A DNA stretch of 64,000 bases from Gordonia insulae (GCF_003855095.1 NZ_CP033972.1:5270001-5334000); one strand, 5' to 3'. Shown: positions 1 to 8,342, counted from the stretch's first letter. Numbers and translations: made by a program. Notes: generated by a model not told the origin, from the sequence alone.

Positions 1-689
1 CCGGTGTCGACCAGGCGGAGGCCGTACTCATCGTCGCCCGCACCGAGGACGCCAAGACCGGCAAGCTCAAGCCGGCGCTGTTCATCGTGCCCACCGATGC
101 CGCCGGATTCGAGTGGACGATGATCGACATGGAACTGCAGAACCCGGAGAAGCAGTTCCAGCTCTTCCTCGACGACGTCCGGCTGCCGGCCGACGCGCTG
201 GTCGGTTCCGAGGACGCGGCGTTGAGCCAGTTGTTCGCCGGGCTCAACCCGGAGCGGATCATGGCGGCGGCGTCGGCGGTCGGCATGGGCCGGTTCGCCT
301 TGAACAAGGCCGTCGCGTATGTGAACGATCGAACGGTCTGGAAGACGCCGATCGGTGCGCATCAGGCGATCGCGCATCCGCTGGCCGAGGGCAAGGTGCA
401 GATCGAGATGGCCAAGCTGATGATGCAGAAGGCCGCGACCCTCTACGACGCCGGCGACGACTGGGGCGCCGCCGAACCCGCGAACATGGCCAAGTACGCG
501 GCCGCCGAGGCGTGCGTGAAGCTCGTCGACCATGCCGTGCATTCGATGGGTGGCAACGGTTTGACCAGTGAGTACGGTCTGGCGCCGATGCTCAGCCTGG
601 CGCGGATCGCGCGGATCGCGCCGGTCAGCCGGGAGATGATCCTGAACTTCGTCGCGCAGACCAGCCTCGGGCTGCCCAAGTCGTACTGA
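1..689 (+). CDS. acyl-CoA dehydrogenase, C-terminal part (5' end outside window)
   Basis: The frame is open from base 3 at the window edge to a TGA at 687-689, so only the last ~228 codons are present. The fragment carries the C-terminal helical domain of the acyl-CoA dehydrogenase family: a LFLDDVRLPADALVG-like segment, then MGGNG, the conserved FAD-contacting glycine/asparagine loop, and the closing ARIAPVSREMI motif. These flavoenzymes introduce the alpha,beta double bond in an acyl-CoA thioester. The enoyl-CoA hydratase gene begins 14 bases downstream on the same strand, so the pair can do successive beta-oxidation steps. Substrate chain length cannot be read from this fragment, and the catalytic Glu position lies in a part I cannot assign with certainty. 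Confidence 0.9.
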   Translation, partial: GVDQAEAVLIVARTEDAKTGKLKPALFIVPTDAAGFEWTMIDMELQNPEKQFQLFLDDVRLPADALVGSEDAALSQLFAGLNPERIMAAASAVGMGRFALNKAVAYVNDRTVWKTPIGAHQAIAHPLAEGKVQIEMAKLMMQKAATLYDAGDDWGAAEPANMAKYAAAEACVKLVDHAVHSMGGNGLTSEYGLAPMLSLARIARIAPVSREMILNFVAQTSLGLPKSY

Positions 690-703
690 GTGGGGGACTT
701 GTC

Positions 704-1501
704 ATGAGCGAAGTCGTCCACGTCGGCGTCGACGACGGGATCGCCACTCTGGAACTGGATTCGCCTGGGAATCGCAACGCGCTCGGTGCCACGCTCGTCG
801 AGCAGTTCGGCTCTGCGCTGCGCCGGGTGGCCGACGATCCCGGCGTGCGCGGTGTCGTCCTCACCCACACGGGTGGAACCTTCTGTGCAGGAGCCGATCT
901 CAGCGAGGCACTGAAGTCGGGGATGTCGGTGGAAGATGCGTCCGCACACGGAACCCGATCGATGATCGACCTGATGCGGACGATCCTGGAGATGCCCAAA
1001 CCGGTGATCGCCCGGATCGACGGGCATGTCCGGGCCGGTGGGCTCGGCCTGATCGGTGCGGCCGACATCGTGCTCGCCGGGCCGTCGTGCACCTTCGCGC
1101 TGACCGAGGCGCGGCTGGGACTGGCTCCGTCGGTGATCTCGCTGGTGCTGCTGCCCCGACTGACCGCGCGAGCATCCGGGCGGTACTTCCTGTCCGGGGA
1201 GACCTTCGACTCCGCGACCGCCGTCCGACTCGGTCTCGTCACGGAGTCGTTCGCCACCTCCGACGATCTCGCCGCCGGGCAGGAGACCGTCCTCGCCGGC
1301 ATCCGCAGGTCGTCACCGCAGGGATTGGCGGCGTCGAAGGCGCTGACCACTGCTGCGGTCCTCGCTCAATTCGAGGAATCGGCCGCGGCCCGTGCCGAGG
1401 AATCGGCGTCGCTGTTCTCCTCGGAAGAGGCCCGCGCGGGGATGGCCGCGTTCCTGTCGAAGCAGCGCCCGCCCTGGGATCTGACCGCGGACCCGGCATG
1501 A
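704..1501 (+). CDS. enoyl-CoA hydratase/isomerase family protein
   Basis: This 265-residue protein is a full-length crotonase. It has the N-terminal NRNAL segment, the CoA-binding FCAGADL motif near residue 65, and the GxxxAGGLG oxyanion-hole region followed by TEARLGLAP, where crotonases carry a catalytic acid. Members hydrate or isomerise enoyl-CoA thioesters in the cytoplasm. The ATG follows a GGGGGA ribosome site. It is the middle gene of a three-gene unit: 14 bases after the acyl-CoA dehydrogenase, and its TGA overlaps the ATG of the next TetR gene. The usual GGG of the oxyanion loop reads AGG here, so the precise reaction (hydratase, isomerase or another crotonase activity) is left open. 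Confidence 0.88.
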   Translation: MSEVVHVGVDDGIATLELDSPGNRNALGATLVEQFGSALRRVADDPGVRGVVLTHTGGTFCAGADLSEALKSGMSVEDASAHGTRSMIDLMRTILEMPKPVIARIDGHVRAGGLGLIGAADIVLAGPSCTFALTEARLGLAPSVISLVLLPRLTARASGRYFLSGETFDSATAVRLGLVTESFATSDDLAAGQETVLAGIRRSSPQGLAASKALTTAAVLAQFEESAAARAEESASLFSSEEARAGMAAFLSKQRPPWDLTADPA

Positions 1502-2124
1502 CCTCCGGCACCCGCACCCCGGCGCCTCGCGAACCGCAGCAGGAACGCTCGCGGCTCACGCGAGAACGCCTGCTGCGGTCCGCGATCGAGGCGCTCGCAC
1601 AGGATGGTTGGGCGTCCGCGACCGTGGCAGCCGTCGCCGAGCGCGCCGGGGTGTCGCGCGGTGCGGCCCAACACCATTTCCCGACCCGCGAGGCGCTGAT
1701 CACCGCCGTCCTCGAGCAGGTCTTCGACGACATGACCTCGACCGCGTCGGCAGCGATCGCGACCATGCCCGACGACGACGCAGGCCGGATCGCCGCCGCC
1801 GTCGACCGGGCTGTCGCCATCTACACCGGCACCGAGTTCAAGGCCGCCCTGCAGGTGTGGGCCGCCGCCGCGTCGGACTCCGCGCTACGCGAGCTGATCC
1901 TGCCGATGGAGGGCAAGTTCGCGCATGCCGCGCACCAGATGACCGTCACGGCCCTGGATCCGGAAGGGCGATATCCCGATTCCCGCCGGATCGCACAGGT
2001 GACCCTGGACCTCGCGCGCGGACTCGGCCTCGCCGACACCCTGTCGGACGACTCCCGGCGTCGTGCACAGGTCGTCGCGACGTGGACGGAACTGATCCGG
2101 ATCGCCCTGACTCACACCGCCTGA
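1498..2124 (+). CDS. TetR/AcrR family transcriptional regulator
   Basis: The 208-residue protein has a TetR N-terminal helix-turn-helix at about residues 20-65 (RERLLRSAIEALAQDGWASATVAAVAERAGVS in segments, then the RGAAQHHFPTREALI recognition helix) and an all-helical C-terminal ligand domain. The ATG overlaps the hydratase stop as ATGA, which indicates translational coupling, so I chose it over the long upstream in-frame extension. Position at the end of a beta-oxidation operon suggests feedback control by an acyl-CoA or the pathway substrate; that part is inference. Its operator would lie upstream of the window. Confidence 0.85.
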   Translation: MTSGTRTPAPREPQQERSRLTRERLLRSAIEALAQDGWASATVAAVAERAGVSRGAAQHHFPTREALITAVLEQVFDDMTSTASAAIATMPDDDAGRIAAAVDRAVAIYTGTEFKAALQVWAAAASDSALRELILPMEGKFAHAAHQMTVTALDPEGRYPDSRRIAQVTLDLARGLGLADTLSDDSRRRAQVVATWTELIRIALTHTA

Positions 2125-2202
2125 CCCAACCCGCGGAGCGGTGCGACTCCTACGACTGTTCAGACGTGTCTGCTGGTGTCGTGGGGGTCGGCCAGGCACG
2201 CG

Positions 2203-2511
2203 TCACGCGTACGTCCCGTAATCCGCGGTGACACCGAGGCGCGCCAGGAACTCCGTGCGGTCGAATCCGGTGGCTGCGACGTCGGCAGCCACCACGCTCC
2301 CTGCCTTGCGGAGGGATTCGTGTGATTCCCAGGTCACCGCGGTCACCACGTTGTAGGCGCTGTCGCCGTCGACCAGGCTGATGACGTCGTTGCGGATGAT
2401 GCCGGGCTGCCGGCCGAGGATCTCGTGGATGTGTTGGATCCGGGCGAGGAACTCGTCCATCGCCGGTGCGGGAACGGAGAACTTGTCGATGCGATGCAGA
2501 GGTGTTGTCAT
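2203..2511 (-). CDS. antibiotic biosynthesis monooxygenase (ABM)-like small protein
   Basis: A 102-residue protein with the ferredoxin-like dimeric alpha+beta barrel look of the ABM/quinol monooxygenase family: an N-terminal IDKFSVPAPAMDEFLARI helix region, a central PGIIRNDV strand and the VTAVTWESHESLRKA motif typical of this fold. Family members include cofactor-free monooxygenases that act on quinols and polycyclic aromatics, but many have no known reaction. I chose the ATG at 2511 over a start nine codons upstream because the upstream stretch is a promoter (see the MerR-type element at 2518-2548), and the spacing makes the mRNA leaderless. No operon partner is seen. Family assignment is fairly secure; the reaction is not. 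Confidence 0.7.
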   Translation of the reverse strand: MTTPLHRIDKFSVPAPAMDEFLARIQHIHEILGRQPGIIRNDVISLVDGDSAYNVVTAVTWESHESLRKAGSVVAADVAATGFDRTEFLARLGVTADYGTYA

Positions 2512-2517
2512 GCGCAC

Positions 2518-2548
2518 ACTCTCATACCTCACGTCCACTTGAGGTCAA
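2518..2548 (-). promoter_or_regulatory. MerR/SoxR-type promoter with imperfect palindrome
   Basis: Reading the minus strand, a TTGACC -35 box (2548-2543) is followed by 19 bases and a GAGAGT -10-like box (2523-2518), then six bases to the ATG at 2511. Between the boxes lies the palindrome ACCTCA-N8-TGAGGT (2526-2545). Overlong 19-20 bp spacers filled with a CCTCAAG/CTTGAGG-type dyad are the hallmark of MerR-family activation; the CTCAAG half matches the SoxR half-site and the other half has one mismatch. No MerR-family gene is in the window. Confidence 0.5.
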
Positions 2549-2635
2549 GCCCTCCCGAGCCTCGACGGCCCGCGCGATCCTGACGGACCCGCGTCGACAC
2601 ATCGGACCCGCGTCGCGCCCTGGCAGCATGGGCAC

Positions 2636-3682
2636 ATGCTCATCATCGCGGCAGTGGTCGTCCTGCTGGTGCTCAGCGGCGTCATCAGCGCCTGGCGTGA
2701 CCCGCGCCGACTGCGGCCCGGCGTCTATCTCGGGCTCGCCACCGTTCTGCTTGCGCTCGTCGTGGTGGAGGTGGTCGTCGCGGTGGCGGGCAGTACGTTC
2801 ACCGGTGCGGTCATCGTTCTCGCGCTGAGCTTCTGCGGGCTGCTGGTGATCGGCGTTCTCGGTGTGTTCCTGATCGTCAACGGTGTCACCTTGGTCCGTC
2901 GGGAAGGAGTTCGACCCGCAACCCTGCTGTCCGGTGCGCTCGGTGCGGTGCTCGTGATCTATGTGATCGCAGTGGCGGTCGGTCTCACCGTCGGCTGGTT
3001 CGACGTGACCACGTCGAACTCGATACTGCTGATCCTGCTCGCCGGTGGTCTGCCGGCCGGCTATCTCGGATTCGTCTTCGTGACGTTCCTGGGGTGGTCG
3101 CTGGTGTACGCACTCTGGGGACGGCGGCGTGCCTCGCGGGATCCGGTAGGTGCGGTTGTCGTGTTGGGAGCCGGATTGCTCGGTGGGGATCGGGTCAGTC
3201 CATTGCTCGCCGGCCGTCTCGACCGCGGGCGGACGCTGTATGAGTTCGCGCGTCACGCCGGGCGGCGTCCCATCCTGATCTGCTCCGGAGGCAAGGGCAC
3301 CGACGAGCAGATCTCCGAGGCCGAGGCCATGGCGCGATACCTCGTCGAGCGAGGGGTCGACGAGAGCGACGTCGTGCTCGAGAACTCGTCCACCGACACG
3401 GAGGAGAACCTGGTGTACTCCGCGCGGCTGTTGACCGAGAGGAAGATCCGCGGTCCGGTCGCGGTCGTCACCAGCGACTACCACGCCTTTCGGGCCGCAA
3501 CCCTCATGCGCAACGCGGGAATCGACGGGTTCAGCACGGGCGCGCACACCGCGTCGTACTTCTTTCCCAATGCGCAGACCCGCGAGTACATCGCCATTCT
3601 CCGAGATCACCTGTGGCTCAATGTCGCCATCGTGGTCTGCCTCTCGGTGCCGTGGATCGCTGGGTTGGTGCGAGCCCTGTGA
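2636..3682 (+). CDS. YdcF/SanA (DUF218) family membrane protein
   Basis: The 348-residue protein has about five hydrophobic segments in its first ~165 residues, then a DUF218 domain (about 170-320) beginning VVVLGAGL and containing the conserved ICSGGKGTDEQISEAEAM block, the ENSSTDTEENL segment and VTSDYHAFRA. A last hydrophobic stretch closes the protein. DUF218 proteins (E. coli YdcF, SanA) are linked to envelope integrity and nucleotide-cofactor binding, without a firmly known reaction. It stands alone, converges on the alcohol dehydrogenase gene, and shares a bidirectional hairpin with it. Confidence 0.82.
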   Translation: MLIIAAVVVLLVLSGVISAWRDPRRLRPGVYLGLATVLLALVVVEVVVAVAGSTFTGAVIVLALSFCGLLVIGVLGVFLIVNGVTLVRREGVRPATLLSGALGAVLVIYVIAVAVGLTVGWFDVTTSNSILLILLAGGLPAGYLGFVFVTFLGWSLVYALWGRRRASRDPVGAVVVLGAGLLGGDRVSPLLAGRLDRGRTLYEFARHAGRRPILICSGGKGTDEQISEAEAMARYLVERGVDESDVVLENSSTDTEENLVYSARLLTERKIRGPVAVVTSDYHAFRAATLMRNAGIDGFSTGAHTASYFFPNAQTREYIAILRDHLWLNVAIVVCLSVPWIAGLVRAL

Positions 3683-3703
3683 GATCCGGGACCCGGACAT
3701 GGA

Positions 3704-3742
3704 CCGGCCCGGACGCGGCTGGGAGTCTCGCGTCCGGGCCGG
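3704..3742. terminator. bidirectional hairpin between convergent genes
   Basis: A perfect 14-bp inverted repeat, CCGGCCCGGACGCG at 3704-3717 and its complement at 3729-3742, encloses an 11-base loop. It lies between the 3' ends of the DUF218 gene and the convergent alcohol dehydrogenase gene. There is no T-tract, as is common for actinobacterial terminators. Confidence 0.6.
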
Positions 3743-3758
3743 AGTGTGTCGCGGCAGA

Positions 3759-4877
3759 TCAGTTGTCGTGGATGATCACACCGCGAATGTTCTTGCCGTC
3801 CCGCAGATCCTGGTAGCCGTCGTTGACCTGGTCGAGGGTGTAGTTCTTGGTCACCAACTCATCGAGTTTGAGCTGGCCGGCATCGTAGAGGCGCAGCAGG
3901 CGGACGATGTCGTACTGCGGATTCATCGAACCGAACAGCGAGCCCTTGATGGTCTTCTGGTTCAGCGTCAGGTCGGTGCCCGACACCTGAACCGTCAGCT
4001 TCGTGGGGTCGGCCAGACCGGTGATGACCACCGTGCCGCCCTTGCCGATCACCGCGGTTGCGGCCGAGACGACCTCGGTGTCGACGGTGCCCACCAGGAT
4101 GAGCGCGGCATCGGCACCCTGTCCCCAGGTCAGTTCGTTGACCTTGGCCGCGGCTTCCTCGGCGGAGGCGAATGCGTGGGTGGCGCCCATCTTCAGCGCT
4201 GTCTCCCGTTTGAGGGCAACGGGGTCCACCACGACGACGTACTTGCAGCCCGCACCCACGGCACCCTGCACCGCATTGATGCCCAGTCCGCCGATGCCGT
4301 AGATGACCGCGGTGTCGCCGGCACGCAGATTGCCGGCGTTGACGGCGGTGCCCCAGCCCGACGGGACGCCGCAGCCGACCAGGACGGCGGTCTCCAGTGG
4401 GAGCCAGTCATCGACCTTGACCACCGAGTGCTGACTGATGGTGGCGCGCTCGGCGAAGGTGCCCAACATGCACATTGCGCCGAAATCGTCTCCGCCGGAA
4501 TGGAAGCGGAACGAACCGTCGGGCATCGAACCCTCGAGGATGGTGGCGCCCATGTCGCACAGGTTCTGCCGACCCGTCGAACAGTAGCGGCAGGTACCGC
4601 AATTGGGGATGAAGCTGCAGACGACGTGATCGCCCGGCTTCACCTTGGTGACACCTTCGCCGACCGCCTCGATGACGCCCGACCCCTCGTGCCCGCCGAC
4701 GATCGGAAAACGCGGCGGCAGATCGCCGTCGGTGAGGTGCAGATCGGAATGACACAGCCCGGCGGCCGTGTACTTGATCAGGACTTCGCCCGCCCTCGGC
4801 TCGTCGAGGTCGAGTTCGATGATCTCGAAGGGCTTTCCGGGGGCGGTGAGGACCGCGGCCTTGGTGGTCATGGACAT
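3759..4877 (-). CDS. NDMA-dependent (mycofactocin-associated) zinc alcohol dehydrogenase
   Basis: A 372-residue medium-chain zinc alcohol dehydrogenase. Visible ligands are the catalytic Cys42, His63-Glu64, and the structural-zinc cysteines 93, 96, 99 and 107. A Rossmann GIGGLG motif lies near residue 200. The whole-length pattern, including the SFIPNCGTC and GKNIRGVI segments, matches the family of M. tuberculosis Rv0761c (TIGR03989), whose members bind NAD(H) so tightly that they need an external carrier: NDMA in vitro, mycofactocin in the cell. AAGGAG lies 8 bases before the ATG at 4877. The aldehyde dehydrogenase gene lies 55 bases upstream on the same strand, so the pair likely oxidises an alcohol to an acid. 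Mycofactocin genes are present at 34.9-44.5 kb. Confidence 0.85.
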   Translation of the reverse strand: MSMTTKAAVLTAPGKPFEIIELDLDEPRAGEVLIKYTAAGLCHSDLHLTDGDLPPRFPIVGGHEGSGVIEAVGEGVTKVKPGDHVVCSFIPNCGTCRYCSTGRQNLCDMGATILEGSMPDGSFRFHSGGDDFGAMCMLGTFAERATISQHSVVKVDDWLPLETAVLVGCGVPSGWGTAVNAGNLRAGDTAVIYGIGGLGINAVQGAVGAGCKYVVVVDPVALKRETALKMGATHAFASAEEAAAKVNELTWGQGADAALILVGTVDTEVVSAATAVIGKGGTVVITGLADPTKLTVQVSGTDLTLNQKTIKGSLFGSMNPQYDIVRLLRLYDAGQLKLDELVTKNYTLDQVNDGYQDLRDGKNIRGVIIHDN

Positions 4878-4932
4878 GTCATGTGCTCCTTGGGTTCTCG
4901 TGAAGATGGTTCGGGTTGTCCGGCAGGTGTGC

Positions 4933-6429
4933 TCAGAGCGCGACGTTGACGGCCTTGGTCTGGGTGTAGAGGTCGATGGCGGCGCCGCCGAGTTCGCGTC
5001 CCCAGCCCGACTGCTTGTAGCCGCCGAAGGGCATGGCGGTATCGAAGCCGTTGTACTGGTTGACCCACACCGAACCGGCCTTGATCTGGCGGGCGGTCTT
5101 GTGGGCCTTGGACAGGTCCTGGGTCCAGATGCCCGCGGCCAGACCGTAGATGGAGTCGTTGGCCGCGGCGGCCACACCGGTGTCGGCGTCGAACGGCAAG
5201 GCGGCCACCACCGGGCCGAAGATCTCCTCCTGCACGATCGAGAAGCTCGGCTCGACATCGACGAAGACCGTCGGCTCGATGAAGAATCCTTCATCGCCCC
5301 AACGCTTTCCGCCGGTCAGTGCGCGAGCGCCGTCGGCCAGTCCGGCGGACAGGTAGCCCGATACGCGGTCGAACTGCTCCTGGCTGACCAACGGGCCGAG
5401 CTCGGTCGCAGGATCGAGCCCGGGGCCGATCTTGGCCTGCGAGGCGGCCTCCGCGACGGCGGCGGTGAAATCGTCGAAGATGGGGCGTTCCACATAGAGC
5501 CGGGTGCCGGCGACGCAGCACTGACCGTGATTGAACATCCATGCGGCCACCGATCCGGCGACGGCCTTCTCGAAGTCGGCGTCGGCGAACACGATGTTGG
5601 GGCTCTTGCCGCCGAGTTCCAGCGAGACCTTCTTCAGATTGCCCTTCGCGGCCTCGACGATCTTCTTGCCGACCTCGGTGGAACCGGTGAAGGCGATCTT
5701 GTCGACATCCTCATGTGCGGCCAGCGCGGCACCGGCCTCGCCGTAACCGGTGACGATGTTGACCACGCCGGGCGGGAATCCGGCCTCGGTGAAGATCTCG
5801 CCGAGCAACAACGCGGTCAGCGGGGTCTGTTCGGCCGGCTTGAGGATGACGGTGTTGCCCGCGGCGAGCGCCGGAGCCAGCTTGAACGCCGCCATCAGCA
5901 GCGGGAAGTTCCACGGCACGATCAGGCCACACACGCCGACGGGTTCACGCAGGGTGTAGGCGTGGAACTCACCGCCCGGGACGAACGGCATCGACACATT
6001 GACCGTCGAGCCGGTGATCTTGGTCGCCAGGCCCGCGTTGTAGCGGAAGATGTCGGCCGACCAGGCGGTGTCCACGGCGGTCGCGATGGTGGCGGCCTTG
6101 CCGTTGTCGAGGGCCTCGAGTTGCCCGAACTCGGCCGCGCGCTCGGTCAGCAGATCGCCGACCCGCCAGATCAGTCGCTCACGTTCGTTGGGCTTCATCC
6201 GCGACCACGGACCGTCGTCGAACGCCTGACGGGCGGCGCGGACCGCTCGGTCGACGTCGGCGGCATCGCCGTGCGCGACCGAGGTGATCGGCCGTGCGGT
6301 GGCCGGGTCGATGGTCTCGAACGTGCGGCCGGATTCGGCCCACACCCACTCACCGCCGATGAGCATCGGACGGTCGCCGGCGATGAAGTCGCGAACCCGC
6401 GGGAGCAGGTCGGTGGCGACAGCGGTCAT
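4933..6429 (-). CDS. NAD(P)-dependent aldehyde dehydrogenase
   Basis: A full-length 498-residue aldehyde dehydrogenase superfamily protein. It shows the PWNFPL and LKPAEQTP coenzyme-site motifs, FTGSTEVG in the Rossmann fold, the catalytic Glu in LELGGKSP (about residue 270) and the catalytic Cys in NHGQCCVAGTR (about 305), plus the EEIFGPV motif. It resembles the betaine/phenylacetaldehyde dehydrogenase branch, but the substrate is not determinable. The ATG at 6429 follows AGGAGG with a 5-base gap, which decides the start over a codon 10 residues upstream. It heads a two-gene unit with the mycofactocin-type alcohol dehydrogenase, and an AcoR-like regulator is encoded just upstream on the same strand. 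Confidence 0.92.
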   Translation of the reverse strand: MTAVATDLLPRVRDFIAGDRPMLIGGEWVWAESGRTFETIDPATARPITSVAHGDAADVDRAVRAARQAFDDGPWSRMKPNERERLIWRVGDLLTERAAEFGQLEALDNGKAATIATAVDTAWSADIFRYNAGLATKITGSTVNVSMPFVPGGEFHAYTLREPVGVCGLIVPWNFPLLMAAFKLAPALAAGNTVILKPAEQTPLTALLLGEIFTEAGFPPGVVNIVTGYGEAGAALAAHEDVDKIAFTGSTEVGKKIVEAAKGNLKKVSLELGGKSPNIVFADADFEKAVAGSVAAWMFNHGQCCVAGTRLYVERPIFDDFTAAVAEAASQAKIGPGLDPATELGPLVSQEQFDRVSGYLSAGLADGARALTGGKRWGDEGFFIEPTVFVDVEPSFSIVQEEIFGPVVAALPFDADTGVAAAANDSIYGLAAGIWTQDLSKAHKTARQIKAGSVWVNQYNGFDTAMPFGGYKQSGWGRELGGAAIDLYTQTKAVNVAL

Positions 6430-6470
6430 GAAATCCTCCTGGTCAGGCAGCGAGATCAACAGTGATCTGG

Positions 6471-6484
6471 GTCATATGTGTGAC
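6471..6484. promoter_or_regulatory. candidate operator upstream of the aldehyde dehydrogenase
   Basis: GTCA-N6-TGAC palindrome (GTCATATGTGTGAC) lies 42 bases upstream of the aldehyde dehydrogenase ATG. A related 14-mer, identical at 11 of 14 positions and also palindromic, overlaps the start region of the adjacent AcoR-like regulator (8343-8356). The pairing suggests a shared binding site; there is no direct evidence for the protein that binds. Confidence 0.35.
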
Positions 6485-6567
6485 CTGCTTCATTTCTGCC
6501 ACCTTTTCGTCGGGTCGCCCTGTCCAGAATCTGAACACCGCACCGAACACCTGACGGGACTCGGCGA

Positions 6568-6630
6568 CACCTGACTGTGGGCGCCCATGACTGCGGGCAC
6601 CCTGACTGCGGTCACCTGACTGCGGGCGCC
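6568..6630. repeat. four imperfect ~15-bp tandem repeats
   Basis: The unit CTGACTGCGGGCGCC and close variants occur four times in a row in the 275-bp spacer between the aldehyde dehydrogenase start and the regulator stop. Units differ at a few bases. It codes for nothing I can support. It could be a simple-sequence expansion or part of the regulator gene's 3' region. Confidence 0.6.
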
Positions 6631-6704
6631 GCGGAGTTGGGCACCGCGGGTTGCCGGCCACGGACCTGATCGCGGCATCGGCCCGTCAGACCATGCGCGC
6701 CTGA

Positions 6705-8339
6705 TCAGATACCGAGCGACCGCATCCGCGCGTAGAGAGTGGTGCGGCTGATCCCCAGCTCCCGGGCGGCGTGCACCTTGTTGCCGCCGGCACGGTCGAG
6801 GGCATCGACGATGGCCGTCCGTTCCGCCTGTTCACGGCCGGACAGATGGGCGGCGCGACTGGTGGTGCGGTGGTCGGCCGGCAGGTCGGCGAGCTCGACG
6901 ACCCGCGCCGAGCGGTCCGAACAGGTCGTGGCGGCCTGCCGCAGTACGGCGATCAGTTCGGAGAAATTGCCGGGCCAGTCCTGGCACAGCAGCGCGTCGG
7001 CGGCCTGACCGGACAGCGTCAGGGTGTCGTCGATGCCGGTCAGCACGCCACTCGCGAGGGCGGCCAGCTCAGACGTCCGGTGACGCAGTGGTGGCAGGTC
7101 GACCCGGGTCCCGCAACGGGAGAGCAACGCGGCGACGCCCGCTCCGGTCTGCTCGCGCGGCCCGGCGACCACGATCAGCGGTGCGTCTGCCGTGGCCTGC
7201 ACCGACGCCTTGCCCAGGAGCGCGACCGAGCGTTCGTCGAGGAGGTCGGCACCGTCGACGACGAGTGGGGCACCTGCGGCGCGTGCCCGGGTGATCGCGC
7301 CGAGGACGTCGGGGAGGCGCCCGGAGATGAGGTCGTCGGCGACGTCGACGACCACCGCGGGCACGTCCGCGTCGGCCGCCGTCGCCAGGGCACGGGTGGA
7401 CCGACCGCTGCCCGGCTCACCGGTGATGGCGACGCTCCCGGATGCCGCGCGGGCGACGGGTGTCGGCGTCGACGGTGTGGGCGCGGCCGGCCGGAATCGG
7501 AAGAGGGCCGCGCCACGGGTACCCGCGACGGGCTCGACGCGCACCTCGACGTCCAGGCCGGAGACAAGGGTGAGCGGCATCGTGATCTCCCGCAGTCCGG
7601 GATCGGCCGCGACGATCCGCAGCGCGCCGATATCGGTGGGGGACAGCAGTTCTGCCGCCATCGCATTCGTCAGCTGCAGGTCGTCGCCGATCGCGGCGAC
7701 TGCGATGTCCCGCCGCGGCGCGGCGCGCTGGAACGCGTCGAGGACGCGTCGTTGATGGACGCGGGAACGATCGAGCAGGCGATCGGCGATGTCGGCGACG
7801 ATGCTGTTGACGAAGGGAACCGCCAACGGGTTGATGCGGTCGGCGATCTCGGACATGCAGATGATCCCGGCGAGACGTCGCGTGGTCGGGTGGACGATCG
7901 GCTGACCGAAACAGCTGATGGATTTGAACTGCTCGAGATAGTGCTCGGAGCTGTTGACCGTGATCCCGCCGCGGATCTCTGCCGGCGTGCCGAGCGCCGT
8001 GGTGCCGACCGTGTCCTCGCCGAACGGCACTCCCGGCGTCGCGCCGAGCTCGTCGAGTGTGCGTTCCACCGCGGTGCCGAAAGCCACCCGCGACACCATC
8101 CGGCATTCGTGGTCCACCAAGAGCAGGGACACCTCGGTGTTCGCCAGCCGGTCGGCCGCGTCGTCGAGAACCGGACGGGCGGCGTCGAGTAGTGGGTCCG
8201 CCGACGCGATGTCGACGAATGCGGTGGGTGGGGCACCGTCGGGCCGGACGCCGGACAGCGCCGACCGTCGCCACGAGTGTTCGATGACGGGACGTCGGGG
8301 CGCGTGGTCGGAGACGAGGAGAAGTGAGTCGATGTCCAT
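6705..8339 (-). CDS. AcoR-like GAF/Fis-type transcriptional regulator with degenerate AAA domain
   Basis: The 544-residue protein has an N-terminal GAF-type sensor region (about 20-200, with the GTTALGTP and HYLEQF segments common to AcoR proteins), a central ATPase-derived domain starting at GEPGSGRST (Walker-A remnant, Lys replaced by Arg, about residue 310), and a C-terminal Fis helix-turn-helix ending in AARELGISRTTLYARMR. No GAFTGA loop for sigma-54 contact can be found, in line with the lack of sigma-54 in actinobacteria. It lies next to the aldehyde and alcohol dehydrogenase genes on the same strand, as AcoR-like activators of such genes often do. The ATG at 8339 is preferred to a GTG four codons upstream; no clear ribosome site is visible. 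Confidence 0.82.
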   Translation of the reverse strand: MDIDSLLLVSDHAPRRPVIEHSWRRSALSGVRPDGAPPTAFVDIASADPLLDAARPVLDDAADRLANTEVSLLLVDHECRMVSRVAFGTAVERTLDELGATPGVPFGEDTVGTTALGTPAEIRGGITVNSSEHYLEQFKSISCFGQPIVHPTTRRLAGIICMSEIADRINPLAVPFVNSIVADIADRLLDRSRVHQRRVLDAFQRAAPRRDIAVAAIGDDLQLTNAMAAELLSPTDIGALRIVAADPGLREITMPLTLVSGLDVEVRVEPVAGTRGAALFRFRPAAPTPSTPTPVARAASGSVAITGEPGSGRSTRALATAADADVPAVVVDVADDLISGRLPDVLGAITRARAAGAPLVVDGADLLDERSVALLGKASVQATADAPLIVVAGPREQTGAGVAALLSRCGTRVDLPPLRHRTSELAALASGVLTGIDDTLTLSGQAADALLCQDWPGNFSELIAVLRQAATTCSDRSARVVELADLPADHRTTSRAAHLSGREQAERTAIVDALDRAGGNKVHAARELGISRTTLYARMRSLGI

Positions 8340-8342
8340 AAC

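Noticed and set aside
4768..6465. A long plus-strand frame opposite the aldehyde dehydrogenase.
   Set aside because: Antisense shadow of a conserved gene; no start context or domain.
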